A stretch of 43,676 bases of DNA from Actinomadura sp. KC216 (GTDB lineage: Bacteria; Actinomycetota; Actinomycetes; Streptosporangiales; Streptosporangiaceae). Positions 1 through 7,030 of this stretch are shown one piece after another; within the stretch, counting starts at the first letter, position 1, and every line of letters begins with the position of its first letter. The stretch is from NCBI RefSeq assembly GCF_004348535.1, contig NZ_SMJX01000032.1, positions 1 to 43,676 on the forward strand. The letters are read 5' to 3'. Made by a program: the position numbers and the translations under genes. Below the pieces are notes generated by a model. The model worked only from the letters and a program-made list of their open reading frames with translations. It searched no databases and was not told the origin of the DNA.

Positions 1-58
1 TGTCACAGTCCTGTCACAATCGAGTCCGTCGTCGCTGGTCAAATCTGGACATGTCACA
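1..58. repeat. Three TGTCACA direct repeats upstream of orn
   Basis: The heptamer TGTCACA occurs at 1-7, 12-18 and 52-58, the first two exactly 11 bp apart. They lie 43-100 bp before the orn start, where a regulator could bind. That is inference; I recognise no specific regulator. The window edge cuts whatever lies further upstream. Confidence 0.35.
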
Positions 59-100
59 CTCTCCGCTCGGGTGTTTTGGCAGGTCAAGGAGGGTATAGGC

Positions 101-694
101 GTGGAGCGTCTTGTGTGGGTGGATTGCGAGATGACGGGCCTCGACCTGCGCGACGACGCGCTCATCGAGATTGCCGCACTGGTCACCGACAGCGAACTCA
201 ACATCCTCGACGAGGGCGTCGACGTGGTGATCAAGCCCCCGCCGGAGTCGCTCGCCCAGATGACGCAGGTCGTCCGGGATATGCACACCACGTCCGGCCT
301 GCTCGAAGCGCTGCCGTCCGGCGTCACCCTCGCCGAGGCGGAAGACACCGTCCTGAAGTACGTCCGGTCCCACGTCAAGGAGGCCAACCGGGCGCCCCTA
401 TGCGGCAACTCCATCGCCACCGACCGCTCGTTCCTCGCCCGCGACATGCCTGCCCTAGACGCCCACCTCCACTACCGCATGGTGGACGTGTCCTCCATCA
501 AGGAACTCGCCCGCCGCTGGTACCCCCGCGTCTACTTCGCCAGCCCCGAGAAGAAGGGCGGCCACCGGGCCCTGGCCGACATCACCGAGAGCATCCAGGA
601 ACTGCGCTACTACCGCGCCGCCGTCTTCGTCCCCCAGCCGGGCCCAGACTCCGAAACCGCCCGCGCAGTCGCCGCCAGGGTCGCCTCCGGCTGA
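101..694 (+). CDS. orn: Oligoribonuclease
   Basis: This is a 3'-5' exoribonuclease of the DEDDh family. It degrades 2-5 nt RNA fragments and linear dinucleotides such as pGpG at the end of cytoplasmic mRNA turnover. The protein is 197 aa, the usual family length. It opens with [11 protein letters not shown] (Exo I with the DxE pair), has [11 protein letters not shown] (Exo II region) and ends with [14 protein letters not shown] (Exo III with His and Asp). I chose the GTG at 101 because AAGGAGGG sits at 86-93; a start at 71 would add ten poorly conserved residues. A tRNA-His gene follows, an arrangement common in actinomycetes. The assignment is firm. Confidence 0.95.
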   Translation: MERLVWVDCEMTGLDLRDDALIEIAALVTDSELNILDEGVDVVIKPPPESLAQMTQVVRDMHTTSGLLEALPSGVTLAEAEDTVLKYVRSHVKEANRAPLCGNSIATDRSFLARDMPALDAHLHYRMVDVSSIKELARRWYPRVYFASPEKKGGHRALADITESIQELRYYRAAVFVPQPGPDSETARAVAARVASG

Positions 695-719
695 CCCACC
701 CGCCCGGAGCCGCTACACT
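691..719 (+). promoter_or_regulatory. Probable tRNA-His promoter
   Basis: CTGACC (691-696) and TACACT (714-719) are separated by 17 bp and lie about 30 bp before the mature tRNA 5' end, which fits a housekeeping sigma promoter. The -35 overlaps the orn stop codon. Read from sequence only. Confidence 0.5.
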
Positions 720-748
720 AATGGGAGCCGGACAACGATCCCGGCCAC

Positions 749-825
749 GGTGGGTGTAGCTCAGCTGGCAGAGCACTTGGTTGTGGTCCAAGATGTCGGG
801 GGTTCAAGTCCCCTCACTCACCCCA
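749..825 (+). tRNA. tRNA-His (GTG anticodon)
   Basis: The acceptor stem is 750-756 with 815-821. G at 749 is the extra G-1 typical of tRNA-His and pairs with C822; CCA is encoded at 823-825. The anticodon GTG is at 783-785 in a seven-base loop, and the T arm carries GGTTCAAGTCC. Its 3' flank is partly repeated near 1727 (see the repeat entry), suggesting past use as an integration site. Confidence 0.96.
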
Positions 826-1811
826 AGCGAAGGGCCTGGTCACCAAGGGTGGCCGGGCTCTGTCTCGTCTCAGAGCCCGTGATCTTCGGTGTCCGATTTT
901 GGGAGCCCGCTGGGAGTGATCTTGCTGTGACGCCCCCTGAAGAACCGCTCGCCCCCCTGCTCGCCGCCCCAGACAGGCTCTGGACGGCTGCGGAGATTCT
1001 CACCAAGCCCAGCCCGATCCCGTCCGCTCCAGGCGTCTACGGATGGCACTTCAGCGTCTCGCCGTTCGCATCCTTGCCGGCCCAACAGCTGCTGTACGTG
1101 GGAATCGCGCCGCGCAGGATGACCTCGCGGCGTAGCCGGCAGAACCTGCGCACACGGGTCCGCTACCACTACCGCGGCAACGCGGAGGGATCCACCCTCC
1201 GGCGCACGCTCGGTTGCCTGCTCGGCCTCGAGCTCCGACGCGTGGGCAGCGGCAAGCGCATGACGTTCGGCAAGCTCGGCGAGCAACAGCTCACGGATTG
1301 GATGGCCGAGCACGCTTTCGTGTGCTGGACGCCCCACCCGGAGCCCTGGCTCCTGGAGACCCAGCTCATCACCCAGCTTGACCTTCCACTCAACCTGGAC
1401 CAGAACAAGCACAACGCGTTCCACGCCCAGCTCACGGAGATCAGATCAGCAGCCAGACAACTCGCACGCGAGCTGCCCATCTTGGCCTGAGCCAGCTCAG
1501 TCGCTTGCCGAAGGCTTTCCGTCATGCGCTCGCGCGTCGCCAGCGGCGCAGAGACCCGCTGGAAGATTCCGCCCCCTGGCGGCAGTCCGCCCGTGCTACG
1601 CACGGGCCCGTCGCCGGTTTCGGGGGCGCCGGTCAGGTAGTAGGGCTGATCCTGGTCTAGCTCGAACTCGCCCAGTTGTTCCATTCCGGCTGACACTGCA
1701 CGGAACAAACGCAGTGTTCACCCACCAAGCGAAGGCCCTAGTCGCCGCAGGGATGACGAGGGCTTCCTCATGATCCGGACCAGGCCCCCGCGCCTGGGAG
1801 TGATCTCGCTG
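825..1811 (+). repeat. Imperfect duplicated flank of tRNA-His
   Basis: Two blocks recur in the same order on both sides of the GIY-YIG gene. AAGCGAAGGGCCTGGTCACC (825-844) resembles 1727-1746 with 17 of 20 identities. GGGAGTGATCTTGCTG (912-927) resembles 1796-1811 with 15 of 16. The downstream copy is preceded by TTCACCCACCA, like the tRNA 3' end, and by a 7-bp inverted repeat (ACACTGC 1693-1699, GCAGTGT 1711-1717). An eroded insertion or duplication next to the tRNA would explain this; that is inference. No integrase is visible. Confidence 0.4.
927..1490 (+). CDS. GIY-YIG nuclease-like protein
   Basis: The 187-residue product has a GIY-YIG core near its N-terminus: PGVYGWHF, then LLYVGIA about 20 residues later, followed by an Arg-rich stretch (RRSRQNLRTRVRYHYRG) matching the family's helix 1 with its conserved Arg. 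A Glu in LLETQLI could be the metal ligand. GIY-YIG domains cut DNA in homing, repair and restriction enzymes; no second domain is visible to show which role applies. I picked the GTG at 927 for the GGGAG at 912-916; the open frame runs back through the tRNA, which is not coding. It lies between the two copies of the tRNA-flank repeat, suggesting acquired DNA. Confidence 0.7.
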   Translation: MTPPEEPLAPLLAAPDRLWTAAEILTKPSPIPSAPGVYGWHFSVSPFASLPAQQLLYVGIAPRRMTSRRSRQNLRTRVRYHYRGNAEGSTLRRTLGCLLGLELRRVGSGKRMTFGKLGEQQLTDWMAEHAFVCWTPHPEPWLLETQLITQLDLPLNLDQNKHNAFHAQLTEIRSAARQLARELPILA

Positions 1812-1942
1812 GCAGAGCGCCCGTGTCCCGCCAATTGAGGCGGTGGCCAGAGAGGGACAGGCTTCCGGCCTCGGCCACGCATTCGGATACCAGGCGTCAG
1901 CCGCGTGCCGGAGCACCCGCTCCCTCTGGTTGGAACGACGGA
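1491..1942. other. Intergenic stretch with no convincing gene
   Basis: This holds the second tRNA-His flank copy (1727-1811) and the inverted repeat at 1693-1717. Open frames on both strands have poor codon patterns and no ribosome sites. It looks like degraded accessory DNA. Confidence 0.5.
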
Positions 1943-2131
1943 TCACAATGGTGTGCGGGCTCCTAGGGGTGGGGTCCACACAGCCGGCAGCAGTTCCGTC
2001 GCCATTTGATAGGCGAGTTTGAGCGTCCTATGCCGGGCAGCCACGGTTTCGCCGGTCTGGGCCATGAGGGCCTCGCGCAGCGGATGACGTGACTCGATGA
2101 GGTCGTTGTTGCGCTGCTCAAGCCAAGGCAT
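1943..2131 (-). CDS. Short hypothetical protein, possibly a remnant
   Basis: A 62-residue frame starting MPWLEQRNNDLIESRH reads like a real helical protein (balanced charge, RHPLREALMAQTGETVA, LAYQMATELLPAVW), unlike the neighbouring shadow frames. There is no clear ribosome site before the ATG at 2131, and the frame stays open upstream, so this may be the 3' part of a broken gene. I do not recognise the family. It runs divergently from the MazG-like fragment. Confidence 0.35.
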   Translation of the reverse strand: MPWLEQRNNDLIESRHPLREALMAQTGETVAARHRTLKLAYQMATELLPAVWTPPLGARTPL

Positions 2132-2178
2132 CCAGGATTCGTGCGGTGCCCGGCCCCCCTTGGCATATCCCCGCGCTG

Positions 2179-2394
2179 ATGGCGAAGCTGACCGAAGAGG
2201 GCGAAGAGCTGCGTCTGGCGGCGCCCGAGGAGCGGCTAGGAGAACTGGCCGACCTCCAGGAGGTGCTAGGGGCCCTCGCTGAGGCACTGGGGTTCTCCGA
2301 CGACCAGGTGCAAGAGGCCGCGCGCCGTAAGCGGGCCGAACGAGGCGGCTTCAGCCGACGCCTGTGGCTGGACAGCGTGACAACACCCGAGTAA
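2179..2394 (+). pseudogene. N-terminally truncated MazG-like NTP pyrophosphohydrolase
   Basis: The 71-residue reading has the core of small MazG-like/phosphoribosyl-ATP pyrophosphohydrolase-like enzymes: KLTEEGEEL, then ELADLQEVLGALAEALGF (the E-x-x-D metal-binding helix), and the typical ending KRAERGGFSRRLWL. Members usually begin with a KLVRDxIP segment of about 30 residues. Here only a weak echo (WHIPAL) lies upstream in frame and there is no good ribosome site, so I treat it as 5'-truncated. An intact relative would hydrolyse NTPs or damaged nucleotides. It could still be expressed as a short form. Confidence 0.5.
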
Positions 2395-2587
2395 GACACG
2401 TCCCCCCAGCCGCGCCCAACACAACCACCCATTCGCCACCTCGCGACGGGTCGAGGTGGAAGCGTCGTTGCTGAGCGCCCATTGTGTGGCCGGTCGGCTA
2501 CTGCCAGATGCGGCCAGCGATCTAGCCGCAGACTCCCCTGAGTCGCACCCTCGGAGTAGGGAGCCCCCGAGGGAGAGGCGTCCAACG

Positions 2588-3436
2588 GTGGGCACACCGG
2601 ACCAGCCGTCGCTGTTTGAACCCGACCCGAACGAGCCGCTGACCAAGACCCCCGGTACCCGGACCGAACGCATGCGGGTACTGATCACCGTCAAGGCGGC
2701 CCCCAACCCCTCGGAGACGTACGGCGAAACCGTGTGCGTCGCGGGCATACGGATCGACCAGATACCGCACCGGTGGATCCGGCTCTATCCGATCAACTTC
2801 CGAGAGCTCGACAACCCCCGCAAGTTCCACAAGTACGACATCGTGTCCCTAGAGGCGCGGCCTGCGGTCGCGGATCCCCGGCCGGAGAGCTACCGGCCGG
2901 TGCTCGACACAGTCCGGTCCGAAAAGAAGCTGGTCGGCTGGTCCAGGCGTAAGCCGTTCATCATCGACCACGTCCAAGCGTCGATGTGCGAAGTCCTCAC
3001 CGCCGTACGAGACCATCCGCCCGCGCGTTCGCTGGCCGCCATCAGACCACGCCTGGTCAAGGACCTTGAGATCCGGCCGCATGGCGGATGGGATCCGTCC
3101 GAGCAGGCGAAGATAGACCGCTACGTGCGGCAGGAGGACCTGCTCAGCACCGGGCTCCGCACGGCCCTCGAAGCCCCGAGGTTCAAGGGCTGGTACCGGT
3201 ACCTGTGTCAATCTCCGAACTGCAAGGGCCACCGCCAAGGTATCTACGACTGGGAATGGGTGGCGCTACAGCGCCGGTTCTCGCATCTGGACGACGTCGC
3301 CCTGACGGCAACGCTAAGACGCAACTTCTTCGATCAGATGTGCGGCCCCGCCTACGACACCGTGTTCTACGTGGGCAACCAGAAGAAGCACCAGAATGTG
3401 TTCATGATCCTGGGCGTCTTCTATCCCAAGCGGTGA
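2588..3436 (+). CDS. Conserved protein of unknown function, paired with DUF488
   Basis: The product is 282 aa. After a linker with PDQPSLFEPD comes a compact domain beginning MRVLITVKAAPNPSETYGE and continuing IRLYPINFRELDN, RPESYRP and, near the C-terminus, a Cys/His cluster (CQSPNCKGH) followed by YDWEW, which could bind metal. I recall similar proteins in bacterial accessory regions but know of no experimental function. The GTG at 2588 follows GGGAGAGG; an internal ATG at 2671 would give just the conserved domain. Its 3' end overlaps the convergent DUF488 gene by 16 nt. A nucleic-acid role is only a guess from the neighbour and the possible metal site. Confidence 0.7.
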   Translation: MGTPDQPSLFEPDPNEPLTKTPGTRTERMRVLITVKAAPNPSETYGETVCVAGIRIDQIPHRWIRLYPINFRELDNPRKFHKYDIVSLEARPAVADPRPESYRPVLDTVRSEKKLVGWSRRKPFIIDHVQASMCEVLTAVRDHPPARSLAAIRPRLVKDLEIRPHGGWDPSEQAKIDRYVRQEDLLSTGLRTALEAPRFKGWYRYLCQSPNCKGHRQGIYDWEWVALQRRFSHLDDVALTATLRRNFFDQMCGPAYDTVFYVGNQKKHQNVFMILGVFYPKR

Positions 3437-3867
3437 ACCTCAGCGGCGATCACGTCGCGGTGGCACCGCTCCTGATCGGCCTCGAAGCAGAGCAGCGCGA
3501 CCCTGCGCTCGGTGGCCCAGCCGGCGATGGTCGTGAGCCATTCGCGAGCGGCCGGTGCGGCCAGCTCTTCAGCGAAGCGCCGCCTGGCCTCCTGGACCTC
3601 GCCGGGCGGACCTCCGAAGCCCGCACGGTTCTCTCTCGGGTTGCCGAGCGGCCGAGCATGCTCGTAGGCGATCCCCACCGACTCCAGCGACTCCGACAGG
3701 GCCCGCTTGCTGAATCCGCGCTTGCGTGAGATCGGGTTGAGCCGAACGTCCACCAGCAACGACACGCCTTCCGTGGAGAGCTGATCCAGGAAGGACGCAA
3801 GATCATGCCCCTGGTAGCCGATGCCGGTCAGACCGGTCTGGCGGGTGAACTGATCGGCTACGGACAT
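3421..3867 (-). CDS. DUF488 domain protein
   Basis: This 148-residue protein matches the DUF488 family: TIGY-like opening (GIGYQG), LLVDVRLNPISRKRGFSK in the first third, then a long helical middle, and the signature LLCFEADQERCHRDVIA near the end with its conserved Cys and CHR. Biochemistry is unknown; the invariant Cys and Arg residues suggest an enzyme, and comparative genomics has linked such proteins to nucleic-acid modification or stress loci (recollection, not checked). The ATG at 3867 follows GAGAGG. The tail-to-tail overlap with the 282-aa gene suggests the pair travels together. Confidence 0.85.
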   Translation of the reverse strand: MSVADQFTRQTGLTGIGYQGHDLASFLDQLSTEGVSLLVDVRLNPISRKRGFSKRALSESLESVGIAYEHARPLGNPRENRAGFGGPPGEVQEARRRFAEELAAPAAREWLTTIAGWATERRVALLCFEADQERCHRDVIAAEVHRLG

Positions 3868-3934
3868 GCCGCACAGCCTCTCACGGTGGACACGGTTGCG
3901 AAGCACCCTCCCCGGCTTCGTCGTCGGCGACGCG

Positions 3935-3963
3935 TCGACTCAGGATGATCGGCCCGTTATGCT
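3935..3963 (+). promoter_or_regulatory. Probable promoter of the LuxR-type regulator
   Basis: TCGACT (3935-3940), 17 bp, then TATGCT (3958-3963) fits a housekeeping promoter and would give a leader of about 33 nt to the ATG at 4003. Confidence 0.45.
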
Positions 3964-4002
3964 CCGACCCTATACATGCCAACGACACCGCAAGGGCATC
4001 GG

Positions 4003-4572
4003 ATGAGTGTCGATGAGACGGCCCCGCTGCGCGTCCTCGTAGTGGACGGAGACCCCCGGGTCCGGGCCGACGTGACCACCATGCTCGACGCCAGCGACGA
4101 GCTCAGCGTCGTCGCCGAGACCCCGGACCCCGCCGCGGCCCTCTCCCTGGCCGAACGCCTGCGCCCCGACATCGTCCTCCTGGACGCCGCCGCCGCCGGG
4201 CACGCCAGCCCCCTCAGCCACACGTCCCGCGTGTTCGTCCTCGCCGGCGTGGACGACCCCGCCGTCCAGGACGCCCTCCGCGCCGGCGCCTGCGGCCACC
4301 TGGTCCCCGGGTCCTTCACCGTCCCCGACCTCATCCGCAGCGTCCGCGACGCCTCCCGCACGTCCCTCGGCCTGTCCGCCCGCGAGTCCGAGGTCATGGA
4401 CCTCATCGCCACCGGACGCTCCAACGGGGAGATCGCACGCCAGCTCTTCCTCAGCGAGAAGACGGTCAAGAACCACGTCAACCGCATCTACTCCAAGCTC
4501 GGCGTCAGCTCCCGCGCGACCGCCATCGCCCTCTGGCGCGGCATGGTCAGCGTCCTCCCCGCCCGGGACTAA
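4003..4572 (+). CDS. Atypical NarL/LuxR-type response regulator
   Basis: A 189-residue regulator with an N-terminal receiver-like domain (about 8-110) and a C-terminal LuxR HTH (about 125-185: [22 protein letters not shown], then [21 protein letters not shown]). The receiver keeps the acidic DGD pair and the putative phospho-acceptor in DIVLLD. The segment after it is shortened, the usual Ser/Thr becomes Ala (VFVLAG) and the conserved Lys is replaced (GHLVPG). It may therefore act without classical phosphorylation. No histidine kinase is adjacent. The ATG at 4003 with CAAGGG at 3991-3996 is preferred over the ATG at 3976. Confidence 0.85.
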   Translation: MSVDETAPLRVLVVDGDPRVRADVTTMLDASDELSVVAETPDPAAALSLAERLRPDIVLLDAAAAGHASPLSHTSRVFVLAGVDDPAVQDALRAGACGHLVPGSFTVPDLIRSVRDASRTSLGLSARESEVMDLIATGRSNGEIARQLFLSEKTVKNHVNRIYSKLGVSSRATAIALWRGMVSVLPARD

Positions 4573-4610
4573 CCGATTCGCACAGGTCCGCAGCTCCTGA
4601 TACTGTTCTT

Positions 4611-4642
4611 CCTGTCGCAAGGGCCGGAGGCCCGCCGACAGG
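4611..4642 (+). terminator. Stem-loop between regulator and tRNA-Lys
   Basis: CCTGTCG (4611-4617) pairs with CGACAGG (4636-4642) and, inside it, GGGCC (4621-4625) with GGCCC (4629-4633), with loop GGA. It abuts the tRNA, so it could end the upstream transcript or be a pre-tRNA leader structure. No T-run follows. Confidence 0.45.
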
Positions 4643-4714
4643 CGCCGTTAGCTCAATTGGCAGAGCAGCGGACTCTTAATCCGCGGGTTCGGGGTTCAAG
4701 TCCCTGACGGCGCA
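4642..4714 (+). tRNA. tRNA-Lys (CTT anticodon)
   Basis: The acceptor arm 4642-4648 pairs with 4707-4713; discriminator A is 4714 and CCA is not encoded. The anticodon stem GCGGA/TCCGC encloses CTCTTAA with anticodon CTT at 4675-4677. The D arm has AGCTCAATTGGCAGAGC and the T arm GGTTCAAGTCC. A possible promoter upstream is TTCGCA (4577-4582) with GATACT (4599-4604). Confidence 0.96.
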
Positions 4715-5125
4715 CCCCGCCCCACCAGTGTGGATCCCAAGATTCTAGAGTATTTCCGGCTGTTTTGGATTGATCCAAACACCAGGTTCGCTCGCCGTTC
4801 CCGACCGGACGGTCATGCCCCCTGAACCCCACATCAAGGCTGGCTACGCCCCTTGCCGTGGGCTGGCCATCAGTCCCCGGAGCAACACGCCAGCAGCGGA
4901 GCCGACAGCAGTGGCTGCGCCTATATGGGTGTTTGAAAGGCTTGGGCCAGGCCTCGTCCGCTCGAGTCCGGAAGGTCCACGTATGGCTGCCTGAACCGAG
5001 GACCTCCACCGGCCCCTTCAAAGAGGCCGGGGCGCCGCCGTTGGGCGCGATCGCTGGCCGGGTCGCCGAGGACGATCAATTGCCCGGCACGTCCGAGCGG
5101 GGCTCCGTTGTCGGATGATGTGAGC
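4715..5125. other. Intergenic region after tRNA-Lys
   Basis: I see no supported gene. A 16-bp palindrome (TTTGGAT-TG-ATCCAAA, 4764-4779) lies 50 bp after the tRNA and might be an operator or an old integration trace. Open frames across the tRNA are artefacts of its reverse complement. Base composition is less GC-rich than in neighbouring genes. Confidence 0.5.
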
Positions 5126-5284
5126 TCACTGACCGAACAGGGGCAGGATCGCCCGGATGGTCTCGACGACGCCGTAGATCAGCGGGATGCCGACGATGGA
5201 CCACGAGATGACGAGCCGCGGCAGATCCGCGGCGCCGCTCCCGATCCGGCCGTCGTCCGGGCTGCGGTCCTCGGTTGCTGACAT
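5126..5284 (-). CDS. MFS transporter small subunit (52 aa)
   Basis: This short gene encodes 52 residues: a charged, Asp-rich N-terminus (MSATEDRSPDDGR) and one membrane helix (about 21-48, with VISWSIVGIPLIYGVVET). It resembles the single-helix small subunits encoded beside OFA-family MFS transporters in actinobacteria. The ATG at 5284 follows AGGAAG. It starts 37 nt after the transporter stop, on the same strand, so the two are almost certainly co-transcribed. Its biochemical role is unknown; stabilising the transporter is the likely job. Confidence 0.75.
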   Translation of the reverse strand: MSATEDRSPDDGRIGSGAADLPRLVISWSIVGIPLIYGVVETIRAILPLFGQ

Positions 5285-5321
5285 GGTGCGCTCTTCCTTC
5301 GGTGTCGGGCCGGAGCGGTCG

Positions 5322-6704
5322 TCAGGTGGCGGGGCTCGGGTCGGAGACCGGGGGCTCCGCCGCGGAAGTGCGGTGACGTTCGGCCACCGGCCGGATGAAC
5401 AGGTTGGCGGCGAAACCGATCGCGAGAACTCCGACCATGGTGAAGAGGGCGGGTCGGTAGTCGGCGGCCACCAGGGCGCCCGGCTCTCCGCGAGCGTCGA
5501 GGAAACGGTTCACGATCAGCGGTCCGGCGATGCCCGCCGCCGACCACGCGGTCAGCAGACGGCCGTGGATGGCACCCACCTGGTAGGTGCCGAACAGGTC
5601 CCGGAGGTAGGCCGGGACGGTCGCGAATCCGCCCCCGTAGAAGGAGATGATCAAAGCCGCGAGCGCGATGAAGAACGCGGTGGAAGCGTCGCCGAACAGC
5701 GCCAGCAGGACGTAGGCCGCCATCCCGACGCCGAGGTAGCCCACGTACGTGGGTTTGCGGCCGATGTAGTCCGAGGTCGATGACCAGACGAACCTGCCGG
5801 CCATGTTGAACATCGACAGCAGCCCGACGAACCCGGCCGCCTCGGTCGCCGACACCGAGGTCGAGGCACCGGAGCGGAAGAAGTCGCTGATCATCGGCCC
5901 GGCCTGCTCGAGGATGCCGATGCCCGCGGTGACGTTGCAGAACAGCACCGTCCAGAGCAGCCAGAACTGCGGTGTCCTGATGGCCGAAGCCGCCGAGACG
6001 CTGTGCGCCGTGACCATCGTCCTGGAGCGTTCCGACACCGGGTCGAAGCCCGCCGGACGCCATCCCGGGGCGGGGACCCGGACGTTGAACACGCCGAGCA
6101 TCATCACCAGGAAGTAGGCGACGCCCAGCGTGACGAAGAGGAGGGCGACGGCCGCGCCGGACGGAGGGGAGCCACCCGGGTCGTACAGGGACAGCAGCCG
6201 GCGGGACAGCGGCGAGGCGACCAGCGCGCCACCGCCGAATCCCATGATGGCCATGCCCGTCGCGAGACCTGGCCGGTCCGGGAACCATTTGATCAGCGTC
6301 GAGACCGGCGAGATGTAGCCGATGCCCAGGCCGATGCCGCCGATGAACCCGTAGCCGAGGTAGACCAGCCAGAGCTGCCCGGCGGCGATGCCCAGCGCGG
6401 CGACGAGGAACCCGGACGCCCAGAAGCAGGCCGCGGTGAACATCGCGCGCCGTGGCCCGACCCGGTCGACCCAGGTGCCCATGACCGCCGCGGAGGCGCC
6501 GAGCATGACGATCGCGATGGAGAAGATCACGCCGATCGCGGTGAGGCTGACGTCGAAGTGCTCGACGAGGGCGGTCTTGTAGACGCTGGTGGCATACGCC
6601 TGGCCGATGCAGAGGTGGACGGCCAGCGCCGCTGGAGGGATCAGCCAGCGGTTGTAGCCCGGTTTCGCGACGGTGTGCCGCTGGTCGAGGAAGGAGAGCG
6701 CCAC
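5322..6704 (-). CDS. OFA-family MFS transporter (oxalate/formate antiporter-like)
   Basis: This 460-residue protein has 12 predicted membrane helices. Family marks include an early GQAYATSVYKTAL segment, GTWVDRVGPRRAMF in the loop 2-3 position, and GIGLGIGYISPVSTLIKWFPDRPGLATG. It should exchange small organic anions across the inner membrane; oxalate/formate is the archetype, but no oxalate-degrading genes are nearby, so the substrate is open. The start is GTG at 6704 with GGAGG six bases upstream. The 52-aa subunit gene follows in the same operon. Confidence 0.88.
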   Translation of the reverse strand: MALSFLDQRHTVAKPGYNRWLIPPAALAVHLCIGQAYATSVYKTALVEHFDVSLTAIGVIFSIAIVMLGASAAVMGTWVDRVGPRRAMFTAACFWASGFLVAALGIAAGQLWLVYLGYGFIGGIGLGIGYISPVSTLIKWFPDRPGLATGMAIMGFGGGALVASPLSRRLLSLYDPGGSPPSGAAVALLFVTLGVAYFLVMMLGVFNVRVPAPGWRPAGFDPVSERSRTMVTAHSVSAASAIRTPQFWLLWTVLFCNVTAGIGILEQAGPMISDFFRSGASTSVSATEAAGFVGLLSMFNMAGRFVWSSTSDYIGRKPTYVGYLGVGMAAYVLLALFGDASTAFFIALAALIISFYGGGFATVPAYLRDLFGTYQVGAIHGRLLTAWSAAGIAGPLIVNRFLDARGEPGALVAADYRPALFTMVGVLAIGFAANLFIRPVAERHRTSAAEPPVSDPSPAT

Positions 6705-7030
6705 TGCGGGCCTCCAGGTTCGGGGAGCGTGCGGGGGGCGTTGTCTGGTTCTGGAAAGGTCGTGAGGCCCCGATACCGAAGAAACATAGACACGAACGTG
6801 CTATTAGAACAGTCCTCTGCGCAGTTTGAAGTGTTGAGTGTGCCGTCTGTCCGGCCCTACTGGGTCGCGCCTCCCGCCGGCGTCGGACTGGCTGGGCGGT
6901 GTGGAGTCCGCCGAAGCCTAGGCGGCGGTGTGCCTGGCGAGCCGTCGGCGGGTCGGCGGATCCTTCGTATCCAGCAAGGCCCAGATGATCTCGGCGAAGA
7001 CCCGGCGGGAGGACGTCCAGGGGCCAGTAT
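6705..7030. other. Intergenic region upstream of the MFS gene
   Basis: It should hold the promoter of the minus-strand transporter. There is a small palindrome, CACG-AA-CGTG, at 6791-6800. On the minus strand 7020-6918 there is a short coding-like stretch ending RRRLARHTAA with a stop, but no start or ribosome site; it may be a gene remnant. Nothing else is supported. Confidence 0.4.

Noticed and set aside
76..759. Long Arg/Pro-rich frame overlapping orn
   Set aside because: Another reading frame of orn with composition typical of GC-rich shadows.
4653..5021. Minus-strand frame across tRNA-Lys with GVRRQGLEPRTRG-like sequence
   Set aside because: This is the reverse translation of the tRNA itself and has no ribosome site.
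6918..7020. Minus-strand coding-like stretch ending RRRLARHTAA
   Set aside because: Only about 30 residues, with no start or ribosome site; at most a gene remnant.
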